A stretch of DNA of 32,257 nt from Actinokineospora bangkokensis (lineage in GTDB: Bacteria > Actinomycetota > Actinomycetes > Mycobacteriales > Pseudonocardiaceae), in contig NZ_MKQR01000011.1 in assembly GCF_001940455.1 (NCBI RefSeq), positions 378,969 through 411,225 of the forward strand, given 5' to 3'. Each line of letters opens with the position of its first letter. The stretch's first letter is position 1. This document shows, piece after piece, positions 32,153 to 32,257 of this stretch. The translations under genes were made by a program, and so were the position numbers. The notes beneath the pieces are model-generated. The model ran no database searches. It worked only from the letters and a program-made list of their open reading frames with translations, and was not told the origin of the DNA.

Positions 32153-32257
32153 GTCGCCGGGGGGTGCTCGGCCGCCGTCGCCTTGGGCATCAGGGGGCTT
32201 GGGGGTGTGTCGCCTCGCCTTCGGCTTCGGCTCTTGGAAAAGCCCGGTCGTTTGTTT

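Overview
The window is very GC-rich, with strong third-position G/C bias, many GTG starts and tight ATGA/GTGA gene overlaps. Together with the gene families present, this points to a filamentous actinomycete, probably a Pseudonocardiales member such as the Actinosynnema/Saccharothrix group (inference; no rRNA or tRNA gene lies in the window). No tRNA, rRNA, transposase, integrase or CRISPR array was seen.

Left end (1-2217): the tail of an ECF-type sigma factor, a small uncharacterised protein, and the protein AMPylase SelO. Positions 2748-13771 form an apparent four-gene operon with a leader region and a strong terminator. It encodes a 2168-residue polyketide synthase with a Pks13-like N-terminal carrier domain and Pks13-like thioesterase, a secreted antigen-85-type acyltransferase, a FadD32-like fatty acyl-AMP ligase, and a PMT/ArnT-like membrane glycosyltransferase. 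This is the logic of mycolate assembly (activate a fatty acid, condense it with an unusual extender, release it to an acceptor, transfer it outside the cell), but with a built-in ketoreductase and a probably inactive dehydratase. It is the most interesting system in the window.

Positions 13772-17407: a less GC-rich spacer with several dyads, a 17-residue hydrophobic peptide gene with its own ribosome-binding site and terminator, then a cobalamin riboswitch followed by a three-gene BtuFCD-type ABC importer. Positions 17478-22564: a macrodomain gene broken by a single TAA stop, an SGNH hydrolase, a DMT-type membrane protein, a PadR regulator with its membrane partner, and an erythromycin-esterase-like protein that has lost two catalytic residues and sits behind a MerR-type promoter.

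Positions 22596-28262: an enoyl-CoA hydratase/acyl-CoA synthetase pair, then a DauR/YheO-type regulator with a D-threonine aldolase/D-serine dehydratase-type PLP enzyme and an ornithine-cyclodeaminase-family reductase, then a DUF732-type lipoprotein. Right end (28460-32257): an alpha/beta hydrolase, an unusual zinc-deaminase-fold protein with an acidic and basic, nuclear-protein-like C-terminal tail, and a short-chain dehydrogenase with a second MerR-type promoter. Five transcription units share a promoter -10 element placed 6-7 bases before the start codon, which predicts leaderless mRNAs.
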